From contig OZ024840.1 in the NCBI GenBank assembly GCA_964017145.1, positions 186,001 to 250,000 of the forward strand: a stretch of DNA of 64,000 nucleotides, given 5' to 3'. Source of the stretch: Agrocybe praecox. Taxonomy: Eukaryota; Basidiomycota; Agaricomycetes; Agaricales; Agrocybaceae. The notes beneath the pieces were generated by a model. The model was given only the letters and a program-made list of their open reading frames with translations, was not told the origin of the DNA and did no database searches. Shown here piece by piece: positions 54,542-64,000 of this stretch (its first letter is position 1; each line of letters begins with the position of its first letter). Both the position numbers and the translations under genes were made by a program.

Positions 54542-54548
54542 TATATAA
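54542..54548 (+). promoter_or_regulatory. TATA box of the small secreted protein gene
   Basis: CTATATAAG lies about 160 bp before the start codon, followed by a CT-rich leader. Confidence 0.5.
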
Positions 54549-54704
54549 GACCCATTGCGTCTATCTTTCTCTACAGGTCTCCAGAGCTGGTCTCTTACCT
54601 TTTAACCCATACCACTTGAGTAGGTCTCCGTATAAATTATCTGTGGCCCGTGGGTGTCAATATTCTCAGAATGTGATACTTGCTGATGACATTATTTATA
54701 GATT

Positions 54705-55221
54705 ATGATTTGCAAAAATTTCGCAATCGTCACCTTCCTCTTCGCATGCCTATTTGTTGTCCATGCACTCCCGACACCTGAGCGACAAGCCAGCGGAAAT
54801 TCTTGGACACCGGTGCCGCCCCTAGGTAACCCGAGTACCTCACATACATTATATCGGCGCTGGGGATCAGGTAAATCTCCGTTCAGTTTACAACGCTACA
54901 CTTCTTAAAACAATGCTTGATAGGCAAATACAAGATCGACGATGATATATACCACACGAACACGAAGCCAGCCCTCATGCAGAAATTTCGGGACAACTTC
55001 TCAAAATTTAAGAGTTTCTGTGGAACCAATCCAAATTTTTTTGTCGAGCGCGATGGTACCGTTTATCCTGGCGCAACCTCCAAGAAATTGGACCAATGCT
55101 CGAAGGTAAGACAACTATATAAACCTTGCGGTCGTTGATACTTATTTTTCTCTTATGTTAATAGAAGAAGTTCTCCATCGAATTAGGGGATTTCCTATCC
55201 GGTTTTGTTGCAAGAACGTAA
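54705..55221 (+). CDS. Small secreted protein (134 aa)
   Basis: The gene model is join(54705..54870, 54924..55105, 55165..55221), in frame with introns of 53 and 59 bp. The N-terminus (KNFAIVTFLFACLFVVHALP) is a clear signal peptide with likely cleavage after the Ala of VHA. The mature part is basic, with two cysteines (SFCGTN and DQCSK), and ends FLSGFVART. No enzyme motif was seen. Size, signal peptide and position in a repeat-rich block resemble fungal small secreted proteins, some of which act on hosts or competitors. That role is a guess. If intron 2 is retained, the product ends shortly after QLYKPCGR. Confidence 0.75.
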
Positions 55222-55403
55222 TCCGAGAAGGGAAAGGATTCTAAAAATAAGAATTAATTTCATAGTTAATTGGTATTTGCCCTCATACTTTTCTTTCGTG
55301 CGCCGCTTTCTCTGTAGCTTATGCTGTGAATTGCCAAGTTTATGTCCGGGTAAATCAGGCTCCACTAAGACGCACTGACGCCTACCAATCACCAAAGTCT
55401 ATA

Positions 55404-55482
55404 TCGGGTATGGTGTAACAGCTAACATTGCCGCCTTTCTATCATGATCGCGGCAGCTTGGGATTCGATCCCCTGTACCCGA
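55404..55482 (+). tRNA. tRNA-like sequence, probably a decayed tRNA-Glu(TTC)-like gene
   Basis: The acceptor arms TCGGGTA / TACCCGA pair over 7 bp. The D stem is GTGT/ACAT. The anticodon stem GCCGC/GCGGC closes a 15-nt loop that begins CTTTC, consistent with anticodon TTC plus a small intron. The T loop is TTCGATC. Against function, the T stem is weak (A-C at the loop, G-U pairs) and the D loop lacks the GG pair (AACAGCTA). It could be a pseudogene or part of a repeat. Confidence 0.35.
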
Positions 55483-55652
55483 ATGTACCCATTTGAATCA
55501 CATTGTAGACCCAAGTTCATGCAGTGGGTACATGGCAAAATAACATGAGGCTTTCTCTATAACACTCTTTTCAGAACGTAATTTTAGCCGAGTGAATTAA
55601 ATTTGTGGCGGCAAAGGTTTGAACAAGTGGCTTCATTACACACGCGTCATCA

Positions 55653-56755
55653 CACGGCGGACATTTAACTGTCCAGTCACGCCGCGGATTGTGCCGTCCA
55701 GTTACCTGTCCAATTACAAGGCGCTGTGACGTTGAGTGGTCACAGATGCCGTTTTCTGCCGAATGAACTATGATCAGCAAATTCAACAACTATCTGCGCC
55801 CACCTGACTATATTCATCTCGATAATAGTTCTAGACACTTGATATATACTGACACTACGCGCAAAATTCAATTTTGTGTCCGAAAAATTGACTGATAATT
55901 AACTACAAAATTCAGATTTTACTTTTTGTATTGCAAAAATTCATTATCAAAGAATGTCAGAAAGTGTCTATTTTCCGATTTATTTCTCTTCTTTTTTTTT
56001 TTGAAACAGAAACAATAAGCCTTCTTCAACGTCGCAAAGGCTGCCTTTTGAACAATTAAAAATTGGCTTGCCGGAATTCCCTTATGGCGTAACTCCGGTA
56101 CTCCATATGTTAACTTCGGTACTCCATATAGGAATCCGGCCCGACGAATTTTTGACTTCATAAAAGACATGATGTTTCGAGTGGGAAAATGTTGAATTTT
56201 TAGAATCCGGAAAGACAATTGAAAATCGTGTATTTTCCCTCTTTAATTATTTTGACTTTAACAACCGCTTCCTATGTTACAGAAATCTGTCAATTTGTTC
56301 AACCTTTGCAAGTCCATTTTCGAATGAATATGTCAGTTGCGAAAAGTTAGCATTTCCAATTTAATTATATATGAATTTTTGAACTACATAAATATGTTTC
56401 TGCGCCTAGTGTGATACTTACGAATGCCTGCCAATAGATGGATGTCACCAGCATGGCCACCCTTTGATATCTTTATGGGTACAGGTTATGAATTCGCTTT
56501 TTTGAATCTTGGAAGATGAAAGCATTTGAGTTTGTTTTGTCAGAAGACTTACTGGGGAGAGCCTGTATCTTTTACACACAATTCAATCTAAAATATAAGG
56601 CGATGGTATAGAGAATGTCAGCAGAAAGATACTAACGAAATCCTCGAGCGTGACTGCCGAAATCAGCGCGTGACGGCTTGTGATTGGACAAGTACATTCC
56701 CCGTAAATGGAAAGCACAAGCCGCGGCGTGACTGGACAGTTAAATGTCCGCCGTG
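55653..56755. mobile_element. TIR element of 1,103 bp carrying a nested CACTA-like element
   Basis: Inverted ends CACGGCGGACATTTAACTGT... and its complement are about 35 bp almost identical and about 100 bp recognisable. The possible 3-bp TSD is TCA (55650-55652 and 56756-56758). No transposase is present. It contains 55853-56411. Confidence 0.7.
55853..56411. mobile_element. CACTA-like non-autonomous element (559 bp), nested
   Basis: The ends are CACTACGCGCA and the complement of CACTAGGCGCA, flanked by TGA (55850-55852 and 56412-56414), the 3-bp TSD expected of CACTA elements. The left end is shared with the truncated element at 1-80. No ORF. It includes a short tandem GGTACTCCATAT motif. 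Confidence 0.65.
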
Positions 56756-57007
56756 TCAGCATCTGGATTCTGGTACACTCGTATTAAACATGGAATTGCT
56801 CGGAGATCCTTTTCCCATATCTCCGTTGACCAATTTATACGTATCTTTATTCCTCCCCACTCTTAATTACCTTGTAACTTTTACTTATCCGATTCATTTT
56901 CCTTTCAATTTCGATGATTTACATTCGCCAATCTCATTGGCGTCTTAGGCGTTATAACAGGCAGGAAGGTCCGGGCCGAGCATAGCCACAGTTGCACAGC
57001 CCACCTA

Positions 57008-57763
57008 TGGTGCTACAAGACTAGTCACCGCATATTTTGTACAACGGCCAATTTGGTCGGCGAAAAAAAAAAAAAATTCAAATCTAATTTTATCGGTGTC
57101 AGGGATGATGGTCGTCCCAACATATACTCCACCATTAGATCGAAACTTCAACGTTAGCGTGAAATCAGTAGTGTCTGGTAAGATTGTTTGGAATGGATAG
57201 TATTTGTAAAACAAAAACATATTTTCAACGATAATGTGCCAAAATTTCACTGTGAACTCAATTTTATTGAATACTTTTGGGGCGTCGTGAAACGCTATCT
57301 TCGAGAACATTGTGATTATACCTTCACAACACTCCAACAAAATATGCCAGTTGCACTGGCTTCGGTGAACTTGATGCTCATTCGGAAGTGGCAGAATAGG
57401 ATGATGAGATGGATGGATGCAGATAAGAATGGATTGGCTGCAAAAGAAGCTCAGCTTCGAGTGCAATCCTACAGTTCGAAGAAATATACTTCCCATCACC
57501 GCGTTCCGGAGCGCGTTGCAGCAGCATTTGATTAGATTAGATAGCTAGAACTTCCTTATATGGAAGGATTTACATAAGCCGGCCAATCTGAACTCAGGTC
57601 GATTTTATAACTCGCTCAGTTTTTATCGTATCGAAATTCTGTCTAGAGGATCGATTCATATTGACAAATGAAAGCTTTTGGCTAGAGGATTAAGAAATTT
57701 ACCCATTTTTTGGACCCCCATTTCTGTTGTACAAAATATGCGGTGACTAGTCTTGTAGCACCA
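57008..57763. mobile_element. Tc1/mariner deletion derivative (756 bp)
   Basis: Perfect inverted ends TGGTGCTACAAGACTAGTCA... of at least 36 bp are flanked by TA dinucleotides (57006-57007 and 57764-57765), the Tc1/mariner target. The inside keeps only the 3' part of a transposase gene, so it can only move in trans. Confidence 0.88.
57188..57535 (+). pseudogene. Tc1-type DDE transposase, C-terminal remnant
   Basis: It encodes the end of a DDE-superfamily transposase: [20 protein letters not shown] contains the last catalytic acidic residue region (N-x-I-E-x-x-W). [20 protein letters not shown] and a conserved C-terminus follow. The DNA-binding domain and first two catalytic Asp are missing. 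The frame itself is open. Confidence 0.85.
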
Positions 57764-57866
57764 TAGCTTAGACCGTTAGCCTTTTATGACTAGGCGGTGT
57801 AATGAGCATTCCTCTCTAAAATATCTGAAGGCTGCTAGTTCGATCTTCTAGGTGGGCTAATTACTC

Positions 57867-57887
57867 TTTTTTTTTTTTTTTTTTTTC
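57867..57887. repeat. Poly-T tract (21 T)
   Basis: It follows a tRNA-like box B string (TAGTTCGATCTT at 57837). It could be a pol III terminator or a poly-A tail on the other strand; no retroposon body was identified. Confidence 0.6.
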
Positions 57888-58014
57888 CTTATTTAAATAT
57901 ATACATATTTACCTTGAATATCGAGGCAGGGCAGTAACGAAGTTTCATATACGCCCGATATATGACTGAGCAAGATAGCGAAAGGGATTTATTGATTCTC
58001 AAATTTTACCTGTA

Positions 58015-58616
58015 CTAATACCGATTCAGATACCAGTCCAGGATACTAGTACGGCTATCGAGTTTGTGATCGATGAGCTGTCGAATATGGTAGAACGAGC
58101 CGGCGACTTCGAAGGGTAGGTCCGGTCCTTGAGAAAAAGAAAAAGAAAAAGAAAAAGAAAGGATGTAATTAGTCTGACATCTAAGGACGAGCAAGGAAGG
58201 GAGGAAAATAGTGTGAAAAAAAACAAATTGTAGTCTTGTGAGAGGAGCTCTACAACATCCTCGGAGACAAAAGATCGCAGTTCCAGCTCGGGGAAGAGTC
58301 ACTCATGCACCAGCACACAAATAAAAGACGAAAGAAATAGAGACATACCATGACGTGACGACTTTTCGAATTACTATGTTGCTGAGACTATGAATGCCGC
58401 CAAACAAAATGCCACCATACAAGATCTCTAGCCCTTGTCTGCCATTGTACGCTCAGCAATAGCCGATCCTACATCCTCCTCTACCTGGCCAGGACCACCC
58501 AGAATACTGACATAGGTTTGACCTTCTCCATGAGCGTTTGAGTTTCTGCCCGTGGTTGGACGTGGCTGTGCTCTTATAACAGTCGATATTGACTCTGATT
58601 TAACATCCTCGTTCAA
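58015..58616 (-). CDS. X-family gene, copy X6, 3' exons (best preserved)
   Basis: The exon at 58376-58616 reads GEGQTYVSILGGPGQVEEDV and, in another frame, LEILYGGILFGGIHSLSNIV, up to a GTATGT donor near 58349. An acceptor with a long pyrimidine tract (TTTTTC repeats on the minus strand) precedes the final exon. That exon is GPDLPFEVAGSFYHIRQL through LDWYLNRY, with the stop at 58015. The matches to X1 and X2 are at protein level, which argues for past selection. The GGxxxGG hydrophobic stretch could be a membrane segment. Function unknown; exon joins not all resolved. Confidence 0.4.
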
Positions 58617-58839
58617 GCTGGACTGCGAGTCGAAAAAGCCGATCTGTCAGTAGTCTTTGTCGTAGACAGGGATAGCCGGATTAGGCGCTGCTCCTGCGGG
58701 GCTCTGAGATGTGTGGCTGACGGCGATACATAGTCGTCGTCGGAGAAAGTGCTGCGTAATGTCCAGAGTCTGATTCTGATGAACTTTCAATATGCAATAT
58801 GCAATATGCAACGTCCATCGATTCCTTGAAGACCAGCAA

Positions 58840-60660
58840 TTAAAGTAGCCACGCCGGGCCCTCGTCGTGTTCGAGCTCAGTGCCTAAGCTTCAAGAGTGG
58901 CCTCTGCCGTGGAGGCCCATATTGGTTTTGCTTCCATGATCGTTGGTGCTCGCTAAGCATTGAGCATCGAGCATTGAACAAATTCCTCTTGACGATGATG
59001 ATAGCGGCCGTCGTGTCTGTCGTCGCCGTTGTAGTTCTTGAATCGATAATGGCGCAGGTGAAGACGTACAACATCCTCCGTCGAGCTCTCTGATGCCTAT
59101 GCCCATACACCCTCCGTGACATCCCTCAAATCCATTCATTTCCCACCCATTGGTTTTATCAGCACCGGTAGCAGCGTCATCGTCAGCCCAGGCAGAACCA
59201 GCACCAGCACCACTCCCTCGCTATGGAATGACCACCCGCACCTCCAAATTTTATCTTCACTCCCTCCAAAACCAATCGCACTTCTACCGGTCCTGTATCC
59301 CCAAGAGGTACCGGCAGAAGTAGTAGTAGTAACAGTACCAGTCGCAGGCGCAGGCGCGCCTCCACCACCGCCTACTGCATCGAGCGTCTGCGTCCGCGTC
59401 CGAGTCAAACTTCGATCGGATCGGTCGAATCGGTACCTGGCCTGCCCGCACCACCGTTGATATTGATAAGTCCTGGACTCCTGTTGGAGGTCGAGGAGAA
59501 CAGATAGCACCCGATGCTGGTGCATTGCTGAGTACAGGTGGTACGTCCGAAGCCCAAGTTTGACGAGTTGAGAAGGTTGATACATGAAATTCGTTGAGAG
59601 GATGTCATGTCAAATCGAGCCTAAGCCTAACGTGCTCGATTTTGGTGTTGGTTTTGGAAGGAAAGGAGGTTGGGTTGGGTTGGGTTGGGCCGGGTTCTAG
59701 GAGGACAGAGGAGAGGAGACATGGGTTAGTTGAAGGGAAGAGGACGATTAGAGGAAGAAAAAGGGAATGAAGAATGATTAATAAAAGGGAAGGGAAGGGA
59801 ATTTTAATACGCAAAAAGGCGAAGCAAACCCTATGGGCGGACAACACAGATGGATGGGTGAAGTAGCAAGTGATAGTGAGAGAGAAAGGATGAGAAGGGG
59901 TGAAATTTTGAAAGGAAACGGAAAAGGGAGATGGGATAAGAAAGGAACATACCACGGCCGTCTCTGAATTTCCATATCCTATCCACTTCCCACTGCTCCA
60001 GGACCTTCCATCCTCGTCAACCCGCGAAGGGGCAGGACGGGGGTATAATAACACGGCGGATCCGAAGTTCGAACGACCTCGTCCTGGTTCGCGCGTATGG
60101 CGAAGCCGGATCGATCATCGTAGTCGTTGTTGCATGTTGCAGGCTGTATCTCGGTGATGTCGATGACGATGGCGTCCATATGGGTCATGATGATGATGAC
60201 GACGACGACGACGAAATGGATGGAAAGGGGCGGAATTGGGTGATAGGGACAACTGTCAATCCAAAGGGAGCCATGGAATGGCAAGAGACCTCCAGGACCA
60301 CCACCACCACTGTGCATGCTGTCCGCAGACGAATTCGAGATTTGAGCTAGGCTGGTGAGTGTTATAACTCCTGAGCATGCTCCTAGTGTTCATCGAGCCG
60401 TACCAGCTGGGCAAGGAATCCAGCCCCTCCGATCCAATCCGTTGACGATTCAACGGACGAGGGTTGACGCGGACGTTGAAATTTAAATTGAAACGTTGAT
60501 GGCACGGCAAGAGGTGGGGAAGAAGAGTAGCAGTAGCAGTCTCGGTCCGCGGACATCGAAGTCCATCCAACCGACTGCGGGGTGCGAGTGCGACTTTGAC
60601 GCTGTGGGGAGGTGGGGGGGGGGTCATTGAGTCATGGATGGTATCGTAGCGAGACACGGG
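58840..60660 (-). pseudogene. X-family gene, copy X6, middle exons
   Basis: Closely similar to X5 (52060-53520). The terminal-type exon near 58970-59150 (minus) reads EDVVRLHLRHYRFKNYNGDD, then drifts out of frame relative to X5. Donor sites such as GTATGTTCC at 59950 are shared with X4 and X5. Mixed open and broken exons. Confidence 0.35.
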
Positions 60661-61713
60661 GTGGTAGCGGTGATCGGTCTCCTGTAGTCATTCAATGAGA
60701 GGATAAGAACATGAATAGCGCAGGGAACAGCGAGAGAAAACACACGTCTCCGCATTCCGAGCCACCCGCCAAGCCGATATCTCTCATGGACCTTAGCTTC
60801 ACCTCCTCACGAGGAAAATATTAATGAGGACATAGCATACTGGCTTGCATCTTCATAGCTTCGTGATCGTCCATCTCGACATGATTCAAAATTCATTTCA
60901 GCCGTCGTCGTTTTCGCCAACGTTGTGGATGCGGAGACGTCAGCAATATCTTGCATAAACAAATATGGATCCTGGGGTTGAGGTGTATTGTTCGTCGCAT
61001 CGATAAAAGTCGTTAGGCGTTGAATTTAAAATGAAGTACCCACAATGGGAGGTTGAAGAAACCCGCACGGCAGTGCCGGCATTAGAACTGGCTCTCAATT
61101 TCACGTGATGTGAACACTAAAAATGAAAATTTGCTTTTACGTACCTCAATTAATCAGCGGAGTCGACGCAGATCGAGATTCATCCACCCAGTTGTCTGAA
61201 AACAACGAACTTGGATGATCTCGGCGCGTCTATAATTTACGCAAAGTGTGATGCATGAATCTGCGCTGTTGTAGATTATGGCTCGACCATGAGGCGAAGA
61301 ACGCAAATAACAAGTCAGAAACGCACGCGATAAGAGGAGGGATGGTACGAGCAATATCAAAGTCGAGAGAGGGGACTGAAATTCGAGAAAAAACGAAAAA
61401 TGTTAAGGGATTACACAGTTGTGAAGCGAGTTGGGTGAGAAAGCGCAGGGACAGTCTGTAGTTGGTCATCGATGAGGCCCGACAAAACAATTTCAAGGCC
61501 CAGTAGTATCTGGCTGAACGAGCGTATTCGCTGAGAAAATAATGGACGTCACCGGTATCGCGGCTATCGTAGAAGCAGGCATTTATTGAGTTGGAATGGG
61601 TTGCGATTCCTAGAGCTAATGGGGTCGGTTCGAAGACCGGGCTGATTAAACAGTAGTCGAAAACCGGCAATTAGGCTGCTTATGCTGCACGGACGCGTGG
61701 CTGGGCAGCAGCA

Positions 61714-62130
61714 TTAATCTGTTCGCAACAGGGGTAAGTACTGGTGGCGATAGGCATCGGTGAAGAACAGATGAGAAGCATGAAAAGTAGAGGGACGAGA
61801 ACGGTATTCCAAGGTCAGAGGAGAGCGACTGAGAATGCAATAGAAAGGCAGAAGAGCATATACAAGTGAATCATTTGCATTAAGCCTGGTCGCGGGAAGG
61901 TGTGAAGTGTAATGGATGAGGGGTACGTACCAATGCTGGGAATAGATATCGACGAAGGGTTGTCGAGCGTCGCCAACATTGTTTAGAAAGTTTCGATAAG
62001 CGAGTGGGGTTGCTGCAATGTAAAATGGGTAGAAAAAAAGGATCATCGCATACACGCACCAATTAAAATAGCACATTGCGTATTCAATATTCCTGTTTAA
62101 TCCAATCCAAATGCACCCATACAAAATCAT
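61714..62130 (-). CDS. X-family gene, copy X6, 5' exons
   Basis: The minus-strand frame stays open through three probable introns (GTGCGTGTA..GCAG near 62068-62022, GTACGTACC..CCAG near 61930-61885, and a later one). Exonic text: CIWIGLNRNIEYAMCYFN, then TPLAYRNFLNNVGDARQPFV, then DSLVYALLPFYCILSRSPLT and SRPSTFHASHLFFTDAYRHQ. Matching exons exist in X1 (6845-6945) and X3. Hydrophobic segments suggest a membrane or secreted product. The start codon is not determined. Confidence 0.35.
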   Translation of the reverse strand: MILYGCIWIGLNRNIEYAMCYFNWCVYAMILFFYPFYIAATPLAYRNFLNNVGDARQPFVDIYSQHWYVPLIHYTSHLPATRLNANDSLVYALLPFYCILSRSPLTLEYRSRPSTFHASHLFFTDAYRHQYLPLLRTD

Positions 62131-62139
62131 TCAGCCGAG

Positions 62140-64000
62140 CTCCAACTAAACAGAGAACAGAGTCGGCGTAAGCACTACACTCGTAGATTGTCCTAGCCTC
62201 GAGACGTTTACTGGACCCAGATACAAGAGACAGCGTCAAAAGGTGACCGAACAGTCGATCGAATATTGAGCTACAAGCACTGCGCGTCTCTATTTTCATC
62301 ATTCATCTTTTCAGAACGAATATAGTACACAGAGAGAGGCATGCATACATGCTCTCCCGTCACTGTTCCCTCTTCTGCTGGTACAGTCTCGTTGATGGGG
62401 AAAAAAGGGAGAAATGAGCAAAGGCAAAAAGCCTGTTTTTATCGTTGTCTTCTCATTACTTTGTTGAGCGTTACCGCGCCATGAACGAGTCGTTGAAATG
62501 GTCGTTCTTGGATCTATGGTAAGGATGTCAAGGAAGGATCTGGCTGTCTGTACTTTATGAGGATGTGGAAGAGGGAGAGAGGTATTGGCGTTGGTGGAGA
62601 TGTGGTGTGGGGGTGGTGGGATTGGGGGGACGGCATTGGTCGAGGTGGTGGTTAGCTCTGGACAGAAAAAGGCGTTGTTGGGAGGGAAGCAGGAAAAAAG
62701 GAAGAAGTAGTTGGATTTCCTAACGACTGGGCGCGCAGACGACGACGACCGCATCACGGAATGACGATTTAGCGAATATGTTTTTCCGTCACATCACATG
62801 GTTGTATATTTCCTTATCTTATCTTATCACTCGCTTGCTCATACCTTCGTCGCTCGTTTATTCCTTCATTCAATATTCCTTAAAACTTCTTTATTTCATT
62901 TCTATGCTGCTATTATGTTCCTTTCATCATAATTTCCTCTTACTTCCATCCTTATTACTAGATTACTGTAAATGAAACCCCGGTGAATTTAGGCGCCTTT
63001 ACCTCCTCTGCGTGCCGAAACCAAGCCGAATCAAACCGCCATCGCTTACCCAAATCACGGCTGTCACTTTCGTCATGGCCGATGGCTCGCGTTTATCCGA
63101 CGAAAAATCTTTCTGTTCTTTCATTTCCTTTCATTGGATTTTCATTTTATTCCGTCTTTCGTCATCGCCCACATTCCACGTCTGCTTTCTATTCCCACTT
63201 CAACACCTATTTTCCAATCACATTTTACATTGGCACTGACTTCGATATACTAATGCTCCCTCTTTCGTTACGTTCGTGTTGCATTCATCTTATGTCATTA
63301 CGAGCCCCAGCTATGTTCTGTAACGGGAATGAGAACGGCGGTGTGCGATTGCGATGAGGGGTGAAGCTTGTGAAGCTTTGAAGATGAAAAGGAGGATGAA
63401 ATGGGCGCTCTGCGAAGAGAAATAGGAGTCGGCGGGTACATTATCCACGACATTCACAACAACGGCAGCAGGAGCAACGTCAATGACAAAATCAACGACA
63501 AATGCCACACTCTCCAAACGAGAAATATCAACACCTCAGGTATAAGAGCTCCTTTACGAGTATCAGTAGAAGGAGGAAGAGCGCGGAGAGTTTTGGGGAT
63601 GGGACGAGTAGTAGGAACAGCAGCGGTCGCTCTAGCAATGGCAAACTACTACCACCACCAACGGCAGCAGCAACACGAGCAATTTTGTGCCTATTACGCC
63701 CCGGCTGCCTACGGAACTTTGGCTGCTCTTGTTTCAGTTTGCAATCGCGCCGCCTTTTGGTGTTGGTGTTGGGATGGGTTCGTCAGCAGCGTCGAAACAT
63801 GCAACGACTACGCATTATCTGTAGTATTCTGCTGTCGGGTCGTCTCCCAGCATGTTTTCCTCTTCCCTATCCCCCTCCTCTTCTTCCTCGTCATCATTGT
63901 CATCTTCTGGCCCTACCGACCCCCCCCCGAGCGCATGTCGCTCCTCAACCGCGCCCCAGCACACACCCACCTCAGCACGCGCATCTGAAGTGGCAAGCGT
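62140..64000. other. Region without a recognised gene
   Basis: About 62160-62250 (minus) belongs to the X6 copy (ADSVLCLVGARLNDFVWV). Beyond 62310, open frames on both strands (for example a 195-codon plus frame ending at 63988, and an acidic minus-strand stretch near 63830-63930, EDDNDDEEEEEGDREEE) have no recognisable motif. A gene on either strand that continues past the window is possible. Confidence 0.35.

Noticed and set aside
57867..57887. Poly-T tract as the tail of a minus-strand LINE.
   Set aside because: No reverse transcriptase or other LINE sequence is adjacent.
63401..63988. 195-codon plus-strand ORF near the window end.
   Set aside because: Composition is biased by CAG/CAA and CTC runs, there is no recognisable motif, and the opposite strand has an equally plausible acidic exon.

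Overview
The window looks like a chromosome segment of a mushroom-forming basidiomycete (Agaricomycete). The reasons are spliceosomal introns of about 48-61 bp in every gene modelled, NACHT P-loop NTPases of the type expanded in Agaricomycetes, a tyrosine-recombinase retroelement with a CCHC gag, a Ty3/gypsy element, and a dense crust of TIR transposons. It is an accessory, repeat-rich region. No rRNA, CRISPR or housekeeping operon was seen. All names below come from reading motifs by eye; no search was run.

Layout. (1) 1-15.1 kb: a tandem segmental duplication (about 186-6025 and 9200-15135). Each unit carries a plus-strand, apparently intact 8-exon NACHT gene (copies A and B), followed by a minus-strand, mostly degenerate multi-exon gene family of unknown function, called X here. 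(2) 15-22.3 kb: relics, including a 56-bp piece of a NACHT gene, then a minus-strand gene (Y). Y is split by a perfect inverted repeat of 1,144-bp arms with a 200-N assembly gap inside. (3) 22.9-43.9 kb: one minus-strand tyrosine-recombinase (DIRS-like) retroelement, gag / RT-RNaseH / recombinase. Three later insertions broke it: an 875-bp hAT-like element (8-bp TSD), a 765-bp TIR element (6-bp TSD), and a 14,555-bp Ty3/gypsy element with apparently identical 1,225-bp LTRs and a 4-bp TSD. In each case deleting the insert plus one TSD restores the host reading frame. The gypsy element is unusual in carrying a 2,273-aa Gag-protease ORF with a long extra C-terminal region and a third 327-aa ORF. 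(4) 44-54.3 kb: more X-family copies around a third NACHT gene (copy C). (5) 54.5-58 kb: a small secreted-protein gene, a tRNA-like sequence, a TIR element with a CACTA element nested in it, and a Tc1/mariner deletion derivative. (6) 58-62.4 kb: another X-family array. The last 1.6 kb gave nothing recognisable.

How it fits together. The NACHT genes are candidate intracellular immune or allorecognition receptors (NLR-like). They and the X genes have spread together by duplication in a transposon-rich neighbourhood. Copies A and B share a tail built from four small exons joined by phase-1 introns; copy C lacks most of it and ends in a short basic tail instead.
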